NCBI GenBank assembly: GCA_017430455.1
Contig: JAFRMX010000013.1
Location: forward strand, 33,007-97,006
Reading direction: 5' to 3'
Length of the DNA stretch: 64,000 bases
Source of the DNA: Oscillospiraceae bacterium
GTDB lineage: Bacteria > Bacillota > Clostridia > Oscillospirales > Oscillospiraceae
In this document: positions 1 through 7,740 of the stretch, one piece after another
Position numbering within the stretch: the stretch's first letter is position 1
Layout: every line of letters starts with the position of its first letter
The notes under the pieces: generated by a model
Databases searched by the model: none
The model's input: the letters and a program-made list of their open reading frames with translations, nothing else
What the model was told of the DNA's origin: nothing
Position numbers and translations under genes: made by a program

Positions 1-429
1 TCTGGACAGTTTTTCGTCATCTGCAGCCCTAGCCCTGCATCTCTCTGTCCTGGCATCCATAGTCGCGCAAACAAAAATATTGAACGGGTTAATATCCGCA
101 AGTATTTTGTCAGCATTTCTGCCGACAATAATGCAGTCCCTTCCGGATCTGCCTATCTCCTCAATCACCTTTCTCTGCTCGGCGAGAAGATTTATCTGCG
201 GGTTGTAGTTGGAAAAAGCGGCAAAACTGTGCCCGAACGTCAAGGGAATGCTCTGCCATGTCTGGCTGTTCAGAACATTTTCGACATATTCCTCCGTGAG
301 ATCGGTCTTCTCGGCGATGGCGCTTATTATCTCTCTGTCGTAGTAATCCCAGCCGAGAACATCCGCCATTCTCTTGCCGAGCTCCCTGCCGCCGCTTCCG
401 AATTCTCTGCTTACGGTTATTATCTTCAT
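1..429 (-). CDS. Cytidylate kinase-like family protein (3' end cut by window edge)
   Basis: The first 143 codons are visible; the gene continues past the window start. The product begins MKIITVSREFGSGG, the glycine-rich phosphate-binding loop of the cytidylate-kinase-like P-loop family (Pfam Cytidylate_kin2), followed by GKRMADVLGWDYYDRE and, near residue 100, CIIVGRNADKIL, the usual core strand. Family members are small soluble nucleotide-binding proteins of uncertain substrate, distinct from canonical Cmk. ATG at 427-429 is preceded by AGGTG at good spacing. The -35/-10 pair just upstream supports this as the first gene of its transcript. Assignment to the family is secure, the actual substrate is not. 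Confidence 0.85.
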   Translation of the reverse strand, partial: MKIITVSREFGSGGRELGKRMADVLGWDYYDREIISAIAEKTDLTEEYVENVLNSQTWQSIPLTFGHSFAAFSNYNPQINLLAEQRKVIEEIGRSGRDCIIVGRNADKILADINPFNIFVCATMDARTERCRARAADDEKLSR

Positions 430-463
430 TTAAATTCACCTGCTTTATTGATCTGTCTTTTTT

Positions 464-492
464 ATTATATTCTCGAAGCGGTCCGACTTCAA
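464..492 (-). promoter_or_regulatory. Sigma-A-type promoter of the cytidylate-kinase-like gene
   Basis: On the minus strand TTGAAG (487-492) and TATAAT (464-469) are separated by 17 nt, about 35 nt upstream of the start codon. Confidence 0.6.
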
Positions 493-503
493 GATTATAA
501 CAA

Positions 504-528
504 CGGCAGTCCCTTGATCGGACTGCCG
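504..528 (-). terminator. Probable terminator of the pyrR-uraA operon
   Basis: A perfect 9-bp stem (504-512 with 520-528) with a 7-nt loop lies 58 nt beyond the uraA stop. The following minus-strand sequence, TTGTTATAAT, is only moderately U-rich, so efficiency is uncertain. Confidence 0.5.
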
Positions 529-586
529 CAATTTATCAAAAAATTACCGAAGCCGGGTATGAGATCCCGCGTCAACCTTCCCAGGA

Positions 587-1951
587 TCAGAATTTGCCGA
601 GCGAACCGGAGTTTTCCTGGTTGGGCATAAATTCGTCGCGCTTTCCCGGAAGGATCGCGTTGAGAATGATACCGACTATCGAGGCGACCGCAAGACCGGA
701 GAGAGCTATGTTCATGCTGCCGACGGTGAACGAAATGGAACCGGCATCCGAGAAGTTGATGCCCAGAGCGAGGCCGAGTATGACAGCCGCGACAATAACA
801 TTTCTGGACTTCTGGAAATCGGTGTGGTTTTCGACCATGTTGCGGACACCGACCGCGGAGATCATGCCGTAGAGGATGATCGATACACCGCCGATCGTCG
901 CTGCGGGCATTGCGGAGATCAGAGCCGCGAACTTCGGGCAGAAGGAGAGAACGACAGCATATATAGCCGCCAGACGGACGACCTTCGAATCATATACCTT
1001 GGTCAAAACCAGCACGCCGGTGTTTTCGCCGTAAGTCGTGTTTGCGGGAGCTCCGAAGAGTGCCGCGATCGCTGTGCCGATACCGTCACCGATAAGTGTG
1101 CGGTGCAGACCAGGATCCTCGATTAGATTCTTTTCAATGGCTCCGCTGATGGCAGATATGTCACCGACATGCTCCATCATTGTAGCAAACGCGATCGGGA
1201 CGATCATAACTATCGAGGAGACGAGAAGGCCGGTATTGACATTGCCTGAGCCGATAAGACCGAAAACAGTGTCCTGCATCTGGAACGGGAGACCGATCCA
1301 GGCTGCCTCTTTGACTCCGCTGAAATCAACATTGCCTGTAATGGCAGCAACCAGATAAGAGACAAGAACGCCCATAAGGATCGGGATGATCTTTATCATG
1401 CCCTTGCCCCAGATGTTGCATACGATGACAACGACTATCGCGACCAGGGCAATCCACCAGTTGGAGGAGCAGTTATTGATGGCCGAAGGAGCCAAAATAA
1501 GGCCTATGGCGATGATGATCGGGCCTGTGACGACAGGCGGGAAGAAGCGCATTACGTTCTTTGAGCCAAATACCTTGCATATCAGCGCGAGGACCAAGTA
1601 CAGCAGGCCAGCGCAGGCGACGCCGACACAGGCATAAGGCAGGGCTTCACGCTGTGAGAGGCCGAGCTCCGCTCCGGAAGCGACAACCGCGAAGTAGCCG
1701 CCGAGGAAGGCAAAAGAGGAACCGAGGAAAACGGGAACCTTCTTTTTTGTGACCAGGTGCATAAACAACGTGGCAAGGCCAGCGAACAGCAGGGTCGCGG
1801 AGACGCTCAGTCCGGTCAGGATCGGTACGAGTACCGTCGCGCCGAACATCGCGAACAGATGCTGGAGTCCCAATACGAGCATTCTCGGGGTCCCGAGCGT
1901 TTTAGCGTCGAAGATCGGTTCATTCCCGATACTGGCTTTTTCTTTTGTCAT
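587..1951 (-). CDS. uraA: Uracil-xanthine permease (NCS2 family)
   Basis: A 454-residue multi-spanning membrane protein that imports uracil by proton symport. It starts TLGTPRMLVLGLQHLFAMFG, matching the QH-containing first helix of the NCS2 family, has the GENTGVL/NTTYGENTG substrate-binding motif near residues 300-315, and ends with the usual short polar tail. Length is normal for UraA/PyrP. It lies 38 nt downstream of pyrR on the same strand with no terminator between, reproducing the pyrR-pyrP order of other Firmicutes, so it should be controlled by the PyrR attenuator upstream of pyrR. Uracil rather than xanthine is inferred from the pyrR linkage. Confidence 0.93.
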   Translation of the reverse strand: MTKEKASIGNEPIFDAKTLGTPRMLVLGLQHLFAMFGATVLVPILTGLSVSATLLFAGLATLFMHLVTKKKVPVFLGSSFAFLGGYFAVVASGAELGLSQREALPYACVGVACAGLLYLVLALICKVFGSKNVMRFFPPVVTGPIIIAIGLILAPSAINNCSSNWWIALVAIVVVIVCNIWGKGMIKIIPILMGVLVSYLVAAITGNVDFSGVKEAAWIGLPFQMQDTVFGLIGSGNVNTGLLVSSIVMIVPIAFATMMEHVGDISAISGAIEKNLIEDPGLHRTLIGDGIGTAIAALFGAPANTTYGENTGVLVLTKVYDSKVVRLAAIYAVVLSFCPKFAALISAMPAATIGGVSIILYGMISAVGVRNMVENHTDFQKSRNVIVAAVILGLALGINFSDAGSISFTVGSMNIALSGLAVASIVGIILNAILPGKRDEFMPNQENSGSLGKF

Positions 1952-1989
1952 AGTTTCTACCTCTCTATAATAATTAATATTTGACTGTT

Positions 1990-2532
1990 TTATCCGGCGA
2001 GTTCCATAAGATAAACTCCGGTTTCCCCGTCATACTCTGGGACCCTGACTTCTATCATCTCGCTCCGGGACGTGGGGACGTTCTTGCCTACGAAATCCGC
2101 TCTTATTGGAAGCTCTCTGTGGCCTCTGTCGATTAGGACCGCGAACTGTATCGCCGCCGGTCTCCCGCGTTCGAAAAGCGCTTCGATAGCAGCTCTGGCC
2201 GTTCTTCCCGTATAAATGACATCGTCTACCAGGATAACTTTTTTCCCCGTTATATCAAAAGGAAATTCCGTGTTCCGGACCTCGGGATTTTCGTTCAGAC
2301 GTGTAAGGTCATCTCTGTAAAGCGAAATATCCAGAATTCCGAGTGGAATTTCCTTATCTTCTATCTTTTTTATATTATCCGCAATCAGCTTTGAAAGAGG
2401 AACCCCGCGGCGCTTGATCCCGGCGAGGATAACATCGCCGACTCCGTCGTTTTTTTCGACGATCTCATGAGAGATGCGGACCAGCGCCCTTTTCACGGCC
2501 GCCTCATCCATTATCTGCGCCTTTACTCTCAT
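1990..2532 (-). CDS. pyrR: Bifunctional PyrR: pyr operon RNA-binding attenuator / uracil phosphoribosyltransferase
   Basis: A 180-residue protein. PyrR binds UMP/UTP and then its target hairpin in pyr mRNA leaders, promoting termination; it also has uracil phosphoribosyltransferase activity. The PRPP-binding motif [17 protein letters not shown] is intact, as are the N-terminal [18 protein letters not shown] helix (here [14 protein letters not shown]) and VGIKRRG-like loop (here [10 protein letters not shown]). The start at 2532 was chosen over an upstream ATG (2646), which would lie inside the attenuator [16 protein letters not shown] matches the family N-terminus. Its ribosome binding site (AGGCAGGG) falls inside the terminator stem. 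First gene of the pyrR-uraA unit. Confidence 0.95.
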   Translation of the reverse strand: MRVKAQIMDEAAVKRALVRISHEIVEKNDGVGDVILAGIKRRGVPLSKLIADNIKKIEDKEIPLGILDISLYRDDLTRLNENPEVRNTEFPFDITGKKVILVDDVIYTGRTARAAIEALFERGRPAAIQFAVLIDRGHRELPIRADFVGKNVPTSRSEMIEVRVPEYDGETGVYLMELAG

Positions 2533-2535
2533 AAC

Positions 2536-2628
2536 AAAAAAGCCCTGCCTTCTTCCGGCAAGACGTAACACATTAAAAAGGCACCAAAGCCCTCTATATA
2601 ATGGATCTTGCCGGCATCTCTGTACCGG
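2536..2628 (-). promoter_or_regulatory. PyrR-dependent transcription attenuator (binding loop, antiterminator, terminator)
   Basis: Read on the minus strand, the PyrR-binding hairpin (2628-2611) is CCGGTA-CAGAGA-TGCCGG: a 6-bp stem and the hexaloop CAGAGA, matching the family consensus CNGNGA. Its 3' side continues as CCGGCAAGA (2614-2606), the exact complement of TCTTGCCGG (2563-2555), so these two can form the antiterminator. TCTTGCC also pairs with the downstream GGCAGG (2549-2544) to give an intrinsic terminator followed by six Ts (2541-2536). PyrR binding stabilises the first hairpin and thus frees the terminator. Confidence 0.9.
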
Positions 2629-2651
2629 ATTTAAAAATCTCTTCAACGCGT

Positions 2652-2680
2652 ATTATATGCAAGGCAGCACTTCTTTGCAA
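2652..2680 (-). promoter_or_regulatory. Promoter of the pyrR-uraA operon
   Basis: Minus-strand TTGCAA (2675-2680), 17-nt spacer, perfect TATAAT (2652-2657), placed about 20 nt upstream of the PyrR-binding loop. Confidence 0.8.
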
Positions 2681-2708
2681 GCATAATTTTCGATTTGTAG
2701 GATATGAC

Positions 2709-2736
2709 AAAACCGCCCCCGATATGGGGCGGTTTT
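2709..2736. terminator. Bidirectional terminator downstream of rmlA
   Basis: An 11-bp stem, AAAACCGCCCC paired with GGGGCGGTTTT, 35 nt beyond the rmlA stop. T runs exist in both directions; the rmlA side is the functional one. Confidence 0.85.
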
Positions 2737-2771
2737 ATATAATGTTTTTGGAATATACACAAAATATTGCG

Positions 2772-3659
2772 TCAAAACATCTCAGGTTTAGCCAGCCAGA
2801 GAAGATATCTCCCGTATCCCGTGTTTTTCATCGCTTCTCCGATCGCGTAGCACTGCTCGGATGTTATATAATCATTATAAAAGGCGATCTGCTCAGGGCA
2901 TCCGACATATTTTCTCTCGCCTTTCTGTATTGCGTGCACGGTCTCCGCCGCTTCGAGGAGATTTTCCGCGGTGCCCGCGTCAAGCCACACAAAGTTGCGG
3001 TCGAGAAGGATCACGTTCAGATTGCCCTCATCCATATACAGCCGGTTCAGATCGGTAATCTCCAGTTCCCCCCTGGCTGACGGCGACATGGTCTTTGCCA
3101 TTTCACAGCATCTCGAATCATAAAAATACAGGCCCGGGACTATGTAGTTGGATTTCGGCATTTTGGGTTTTTCCTCAAGGCCTATTACTTTCCCCGTTTT
3201 GTCGAACTCGACAACTCCGAAGGGGCGCGGATCATCCACATAATAGCCGAGAATTGCAGCTTTTCCCTGCTCCTCCACGCTTCTCACCGCTTCCTGAAGC
3301 TGGAGGTGGAATGTCGGCGAGTAGAAAATATTGTCCCCAAGGGCCAGGCAGCAGCTGTCTCCGCCGAGAAATTCTTCCCCGAGTATCAGCGCGTCGGCAA
3401 TTCCGCGGGCGACATACTGGACTTCATAACTTATCTTGATTCCGAACTGGGATCCGTCATGAAGAAGCTGCTCAAAATCATCCCGGTCGTCTCCGGGAGG
3501 CGTGATGATCAGAATGTCCCTGATCCCTGCCTGCATGAGCGCGCACAGCGGATAATAGATCATCGGCTTGTCATAGACAGGAAGAAGGGGTTTGCACACA
3601 GGATAAGTCATCGGATACAGTCTAGTTCCCTTCCCCGCCGCAAGAATGATACCTTTCAT
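2772..3659 (-). CDS. rmlA: Glucose-1-phosphate thymidylyltransferase
   Basis: A 295-residue cytosolic nucleotidyltransferase that makes dTDP-glucose from glucose-1-phosphate and dTTP, the entry step to dTDP-rhamnose and related cell-surface sugars. It has the N-terminal signature KGIILAAGKGTRLYPMT, KPLLPVYDKPMIYYPL, ALGDNIFY (metal-binding Asp) and GLEEKPKMPKSNY, ending GYGRYL. The start at 3659 is preferred to an in-frame ATG two codons upstream because GGGAG lies 9 nt before it. No other rml genes are in the window; it stands alone between terminators, so its pathway partners must be elsewhere. Confidence 0.93.
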   Translation of the reverse strand: MKGIILAAGKGTRLYPMTYPVCKPLLPVYDKPMIYYPLCALMQAGIRDILIITPPGDDRDDFEQLLHDGSQFGIKISYEVQYVARGIADALILGEEFLGGDSCCLALGDNIFYSPTFHLQLQEAVRSVEEQGKAAILGYYVDDPRPFGVVEFDKTGKVIGLEEKPKMPKSNYIVPGLYFYDSRCCEMAKTMSPSARGELEITDLNRLYMDEGNLNVILLDRNFVWLDAGTAENLLEAAETVHAIQKGERKYVGCPEQIAFYNDYITSEQCYAIGEAMKNTGYGRYLLWLAKPEMF

Positions 3660-3709
3660 ATGCATCTTCTCCCGAATTATTTAAATGTAATAAATACAAT
3701 TATATAATA

Positions 3710-3744
3710 ATTATATCAGATTTCCCGGGAAATGCAATTGCAGG
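3710..3744 (-). promoter_or_regulatory. rmlA promoter with overlapping palindromes
   Basis: Minus-strand TTGCAT (3732-3737), 16-nt spacer, TATAAT (3710-3715). The spacer carries the 12-bp palindrome TTTCCCGGGAAA (3721-3732), followed by the 10-bp palindrome TGCAATTGCA (3733-3742), either of which could be an operator. Confidence 0.55.
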
Positions 3745-4050
3745 GGAACCCGTAAAGGCCCTCCTGCAATTATAATGTATTCAGTGTATAAATAGTGTAG
3801 TTCCACAGCACAGATTGCATTCCTGAAACCCTGTATTTTCAGGGCTTTCAGCTTCAAAGATGCAGTCAGTGCAGTTTTTTCGGAAGTCTTTGTTTATTTC
3901 ATACGTATTTGAATTATTTTCAAACTTTCCTCAAAAAACTGCATTTACTGCATCTTTTGCAGTAAACACCTTGATATTTCTCGGTTTTTATAGTGTAATT
4001 TCACGTTTTTTTCTGCATCTTTACTGCATTTTCGCGTATAAAAGTGCATC
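3736..4050. repeat. Non-coding spacer rich in inverted repeats and CTGCATC motifs
   Basis: About 390 nt separate rmlA from the DUF362 gene. Visible structure: a 9-bp inverted repeat (3736-3744 with 3763-3771); a hairpin (3823-3833 with 3840-3851, one bulge); and a 22-bp inverted repeat with 20 matches (3859-3880 with 3933-3954) around an AT-rich loop, whose arms consist of GATGCAG/CTGCATC units. Further CTGCATC-like words follow near 3946, 4012, 4022 and 4041. An AT-rich open frame here has no ribosome binding site and no family resemblance, so I see no gene. Confidence 0.6.
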
Positions 4051-4944
4051 TTAATGCAAATCTATGTTTATGATCTCATAATCGCGGGTGCCCAGGCCGA
4101 GCTCACAGGCGGCCTCCACAGTGCGGATGGCATGGCGCGATTCCATGCGTTCGATCAGAGCGGCCTTGCCGGGATCCTCCGCATTTATGACCGCGTCATA
4201 GCACGCCTGGTCGAGCGCCACGGGATCGTTGGAGGCGAAAATACCCAGATCTCCCATTTCCGGTTCATGCGGATTGCCGTCGCAGTCGCAGTCAACGCTC
4301 AGACGGTTCGCGACGCTGATATAAGTCATGTTCTCAGGCCCGACAAATCCGATAACCGCCTTGCAGGCATCGGCCATGGATTCCAGGAATTCATCCTGTT
4401 TGGCTTTGTGCGTTGCCCAGCAGAGCTTTGTATTGGTCGTCTTTCCGCCGGAATGTATATAGGCTTTCCCGTGGGAGGACGCTATGCCGATACTGATGTT
4501 TTTAAGCGCGCCGCCGAAACCTCCCATTATATGGCCTTTGAAATGGCTTAGGATCAAAACCGAGTCATAGTCTTTGATTCCGGTTCCGACAATGTCGCAG
4601 TCCAAATGAAATCCGCCCTCGATCGGGATCTTGAACTCGCCGACTTCATCCATTACATCCACAGCAGCGACCTCTTTATATCCGCGCTTTTCTATCTCTG
4701 CCCAATGTTTGCGGATATTCTGTCTGTTACCTCCGTATGCGGTGCAGCATTCAACAATAGTTCCGTTCAGTTTCTGTACTAGAGGCGCGATCAGCTCCGG
4801 CCTGAGATTGTTGCTTTTTTCGGACTCGCCTGTGGATATTTTCACGGCAACTTTGCCCGGCAGTGTATGTCCCAGTGCCTCATATATCCGCACCAGACTA
4901 TCCGCCGTAATCTCTTTGGTAAAATATATTTTCGCTTTTTCCAT
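4051..4944 (-). CDS. DUF362 domain-containing protein
   Basis: A 297-residue protein of the DUF362 family, whose members are often found with iron-sulfur or radical SAM proteins and whose biochemical role is not settled. Conserved family segments include VAVKISTGESEKSNNLRPEL, the CCTAYGGNRQN block, HFKGHIMGGFGGALKN and DPVALDQACYD. There is no C-terminal ferredoxin domain as in some relatives. An ATG at 4942-4944 with AGGAG 9 nt upstream gives this start; a longer frame extends back into the radical SAM gene and is rejected. It lies 16 nt downstream of the radical SAM gene, so the two are co-transcribed. Confidence 0.85.
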   Translation of the reverse strand: MEKAKIYFTKEITADSLVRIYEALGHTLPGKVAVKISTGESEKSNNLRPELIAPLVQKLNGTIVECCTAYGGNRQNIRKHWAEIEKRGYKEVAAVDVMDEVGEFKIPIEGGFHLDCDIVGTGIKDYDSVLILSHFKGHIMGGFGGALKNISIGIASSHGKAYIHSGGKTTNTKLCWATHKAKQDEFLESMADACKAVIGFVGPENMTYISVANRLSVDCDCDGNPHEPEMGDLGIFASNDPVALDQACYDAVINAEDPGKAALIERMESRHAIRTVEAACELGLGTRDYEIINIDLH

Positions 4945-4960
4945 AAGTTTATACTCCTTA

Positions 4961-6076
4961 TTAATTATTACCATTAACCAGAGCCATGACTTCATGGCGC
5001 TTCGCATAAAGAACACATCCGCCTTCATGCTCTCCTTCCAGAAGTCCCTCGGTGCGCAGAGCACGGAACAGCGGGGAGGAAAGAGCTTCGCGGAGAGAAG
5101 TGTCGCGGACATTTATGTCCGAAAACGGAGAGAAAGGACAGGGCTCGGCGCCGCCGTGGGAATTGATGTGGAAAAACTCGCGGCCTCCCGCCATACATCC
5201 GCCCAGCTCGAGCTCGTCGCCCGGAAAGCACAGAAGGATGATGTCATCTCTGCAGCTGCGAACGTCATTGACCCTCGCGCTTATAAAATCCCTCTCCTCC
5301 GTGCCCGGAGCCAGCTGCTCTTCATTCTCATTCATCGGCACATACTCCACGTAAATGACCAGCTTGCATCCTCTGGCGGCCAGTGTTTCAAGAAATTCAT
5401 CGGAAGTGACTTCCTTATAATTCTCCCTGGTAACAGTGACGGAAGCGCCGTAGATCTGCCCACGGGCAGCGAAATCATCCATCAGCTGCAGAAGTCTTCC
5501 GTACATGCCTTTGCCCCGGCGTGTATCTGTAGCCTCCTGCCCGCCTTCGATGCTGAGGACGGGGATCAGATTGCGACACTTGTCAAAAATTGCCCGATAT
5601 TTCTCAGTGAAAAAGGTCCCGTTAGTAAAGATCGGAAATATGATATTCCGGATGCTTCCGGCAGCTTCTATAACATCTTTCCGAAGCATCGGCTCTCCGC
5701 CTGCCAGCATTATAAAACTGACTCCCAGCGCTTCGGCCTGCTCGAATATGCTTTTCCATTGCTCACCTGTCAGCTGGTCTACAGGAGCTTCATCTGACGC
5801 AGTATGAAGTCCTCTGGCATAGCATCCGGCGCAATGCAGATTACAGCCGCTTGTGATGCTCGCTATCAGAAAAGCTGGAACATGCTCACCCTGTTCTTCC
5901 AGTTCAATACGCCTTTTAGAAGCTTTGGCGCTCGCCGCGGCAAATCTCGCGAAAAAAGCGCTCTGCTTCGGATCGCGCAATGTCGCCTTTACGGCATCGG
6001 AGATTATCTTCTCCACGCCGTTTTCAATATGCTTCTGCAGATCGCTGTTCTCTGCCTGTATGCTTTCCTTTGCCAA
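4961..6076 (-). CDS. Radical SAM protein with SPASM/twitch-like C-terminus
   Basis: A 371-residue protein. The cluster-binding motif CNLHCAGC (Cys78, 82, 85) coordinates the [4Fe-4S] cluster that cleaves S-adenosylmethionine; GGEPML and the following TIM-barrel strands (IFPIFTNGTF, VLSIEGG) are typical. The C-terminal third has more cysteines (GGCMAGG, EPCPF, GGCVLY) suggestive of an auxiliary cluster. An N-terminal helical segment of about 65 residues precedes the core. Relatives are annotated only as radical SAM proteins, so the substrate is unknown. It sits between an HxlR regulator (21 nt upstream) and a DUF362 protein (16 nt downstream) in one operon. Confidence 0.85.
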   Translation of the reverse strand: MAKESIQAENSDLQKHIENGVEKIISDAVKATLRDPKQSAFFARFAAASAKASKRRIELEEQGEHVPAFLIASITSGCNLHCAGCYARGLHTASDEAPVDQLTGEQWKSIFEQAEALGVSFIMLAGGEPMLRKDVIEAAGSIRNIIFPIFTNGTFFTEKYRAIFDKCRNLIPVLSIEGGQEATDTRRGKGMYGRLLQLMDDFAARGQIYGASVTVTRENYKEVTSDEFLETLAARGCKLVIYVEYVPMNENEEQLAPGTEERDFISARVNDVRSCRDDIILLCFPGDELELGGCMAGGREFFHINSHGGAEPCPFSPFSDINVRDTSLREALSSPLFRALRTEGLLEGEHEGGCVLYAKRHEVMALVNGNN

Positions 6077-6097
6077 ATCGTTTACCTCCCCGGTTGA

Positions 6098-6478
6098 TTA
6101 TCTCTGCTCTGAAGGCGGCGGATACTCACAGTCCAAAGGTTCATTCCGTGCCCAATGGACCAGACGGTGCAGAACAGGCCACAGCTCTTTCCCGCGATCT
6201 GTAATACAGTACTCCACGCGGACCGGGATCTCAGCATACTGCCTTCGCGTAACCAGACCGTCACGCTCAAGCTCCTTCAGTGAAGCTGAAAGCATTGCAG
6301 GCGTGATCCCGGTTGCTTTTTCCTTAAGATCGTTGTAACGCAAAGTACCATCCACATTAAGACTGCAAAGAATGCGAAGCTTCCATCTTCCGCCGATCAT
6401 GGCAATCGCATCTCCAATTGGGCATCGATCGCTGCATGGACATATTGAACCGCAATTTGTTTCATGCTTTGTATCCAC
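6098..6478 (-). CDS. HxlR-family winged-helix transcriptional regulator
   Basis: A 126-residue MarR/HxlR-type regulator. The diagnostic core is GGRWKLRILCSL, LRYNDLKEKATGITPAMLSASLKELERDGLV (recognition helix) and VRVEYCITDRGKEL. The N-terminus is unusual: Cys9, Cys13, Cys15 and Cys19 lie within eleven residues (C-x3-C-x-C-x3-C), whereas many HxlR proteins have a single redox Cys here; this could be a thiol switch or metal site. First gene of a three-gene operon with radical SAM and DUF362 genes. A palindrome over its own -10 suggests autoregulation. GGAGG lies 10 nt before the ATG. Confidence 0.88.
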   Translation of the reverse strand: MDTKHETNCGSICPCSDRCPIGDAIAMIGGRWKLRILCSLNVDGTLRYNDLKEKATGITPAMLSASLKELERDGLVTRRQYAEIPVRVEYCITDRGKELWPVLHRLVHWARNEPLDCEYPPPSEQR

Positions 6479-6499
6479 AAACTGCCTCCGTACCAGATA

Positions 6500-6537
6500 G
6501 ATATAAATTTTATATCAGATATGATAATCATAGTCAA
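6500..6537 (-). promoter_or_regulatory. Promoter of the HxlR operon with palindromic operator
   Basis: Minus-strand TTGACT (6532-6537), 17-nt spacer, TATAAA (6509-6514). The -10 is embedded in a 17-nt palindrome, GATATAAA-T-TTTATATC (6500-6516), a likely HxlR binding site. Confidence 0.7.
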
Positions 6538-6601
6538 TAGGTATCATTTTATTTTAACAAATGAAGTGACATTCAATTTACAAACTACAGAATAATAAAA
6601 C

Positions 6602-6626
6602 AAAAACAGCCTCCAGGGCTGTTTTT
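6602..6626 (-). terminator. Terminator of tRNA-Leu
   Basis: Stem AAAAACAGCC / GGCTGTTTTT, five-base loop, with a T run on the minus strand immediately after the tRNA 3' end. Confidence 0.8.
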
Positions 6627-6632
6627 GTATTA

Positions 6633-6718
6633 TGGTGCCGGTGGTGGGACTCGAACCCACACGGTGTTGCCACCAACGGATTTTGAGTCCGTCACGTCTA
6701 CCGTTCCATCACACCGGC
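6633..6718 (-). tRNA. tRNA-Leu (anticodon CAA)
   Basis: An 86-nt class II tRNA read on the minus strand. Acceptor GCCGGTG pairs with CACCGGC, discriminator A, and the terminal CCA is encoded (6633-6635). The anticodon stem ACGGA/TCCGT holds loop CTCAAAA, anticodon CAA, and a long variable arm (TGGTGGCAACACCG) precedes the GGGTTCGAGTCCC T-arm. Confidence 0.97.
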
Positions 6719-6860
6719 GTGAGATTGAGTATATAATAAGGAAACGTAAAATTCAAGAAAAAAAATACATGAAAAGTTTTAAATCCCGCTACATAATTGT
6801 CATTAAATGATATATAATGATAAATGTAATAATATGATTTAACTGCAAGGAGATTAGGCC

Positions 6861-7733
6861 ATGTCTGAAACAAAGCTTCAGTCTCTTCTGGAAGAGGACC
6901 GTGAGATGATCATGGGAAATCTCTCCAAGGACCGCTCACCGGAAGCTTCACAGAATGTGCTTGAGAAAGCTCTTGACCGCCTGCTGTACCGTTTTCTTGA
7001 AAAAGAAAATGACGAGGCTGTCATAGGAGCTGCCCGCACGGCTTTGCTCGGGATCAGATACTCTCTTCCTTTTCTCTGTTCCGCATCTGAAGTCAGGGAG
7101 TGGAAGCTGTCTGTCTCTGATGGGAAGAAGAAAAAGAAACTGAGACCCATTGGACTGATACTGCTGATTATCGGTCTTGTTCTCGTGCTCATATTTGAGG
7201 CTCTGCTTCTCGGTTCGGGCAAAGAAGCGGATACACTGTTCTATGTCCTTCCTGCTGCAGGAGCTCTGTTTCTTCTGGGAGCGGGGCTTTTGCTGATAAA
7301 GCCGGCAGTCGGTGAAGATGCGAAGAAAAAGCACGAAATCCTGACGGATTCCCAAAACATCTGGCATACACTTACCGGTGCTGTTCTTATAGCGGATAAT
7401 CAGATAAAGGAGGCCTCGGAGTTTTCTGCCACAGCTTCAGGAAAGCAGAAGATCGATTTCTCCCTTACCAAGGATGAAACAGAGCTGTTTTCTTCTCTTC
7501 TTGAAGCTGCTTACGCAAGGAGAAATGCCGCAGACGGCTCGGACAGTGAAGAACTGATATCCGATATAAACTATTATCTGCATACAAGAGGCGTCGAAAC
7601 CGAGGACTGCTCAAAGGAAAACGAGAAGCGCTTCGAGCTGCTTCCCGCCCGAAGGTCCGGAACAATTCGCCCAGCGCTGGTCAGCAACGGAAAACTATTG
7701 AAGAAAGGCCTGGCCTCTGTATCAGAGGGATAA
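6861..7733 (+). CDS. Hypothetical membrane protein paired with Hsp70-like ATPase
   Basis: A 290-residue protein that I do not recognise. The N-terminal 85 residues are charged and helical, a lysine cluster (89-93) precedes two hydrophobic segments (about 96-118 and 126-147) forming a helical hairpin, and the C-terminal half is hydrophilic, so both ends are probably cytosolic. AAGGAGATT lies upstream of the ATG. It ends 7 nt before the Hsp70-like gene, so the two form an operon and their products plausibly share a membrane complex. No homology-based function can be assigned from sequence alone. Confidence 0.75.
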   Translation: MSETKLQSLLEEDREMIMGNLSKDRSPEASQNVLEKALDRLLYRFLEKENDEAVIGAARTALLGIRYSLPFLCSASEVREWKLSVSDGKKKKKLRPIGLILLIIGLVLVLIFEALLLGSGKEADTLFYVLPAAGALFLLGAGLLLIKPAVGEDAKKKHEILTDSQNIWHTLTGAVLIADNQIKEASEFSATASGKQKIDFSLTKDETELFSSLLEAAYARRNAADGSDSEELISDINYYLHTRGVETEDCSKENEKRFELLPARRSGTIRPALVSNGKLLKKGLASVSEG

Positions 7734-7740
7734 TAAAGAT

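Noticed and set aside
3860..4054. Open frame of 64 codons in the spacer upstream of rmlA
   Set aside because: AT-rich, no ribosome binding site, and spans the inverted repeat; amino-acid composition is that of random AT-rich DNA.
6625..6810. Open frame overlapping tRNA-Leu
   Set aside because: It is an antisense reading of the tRNA and its terminator.
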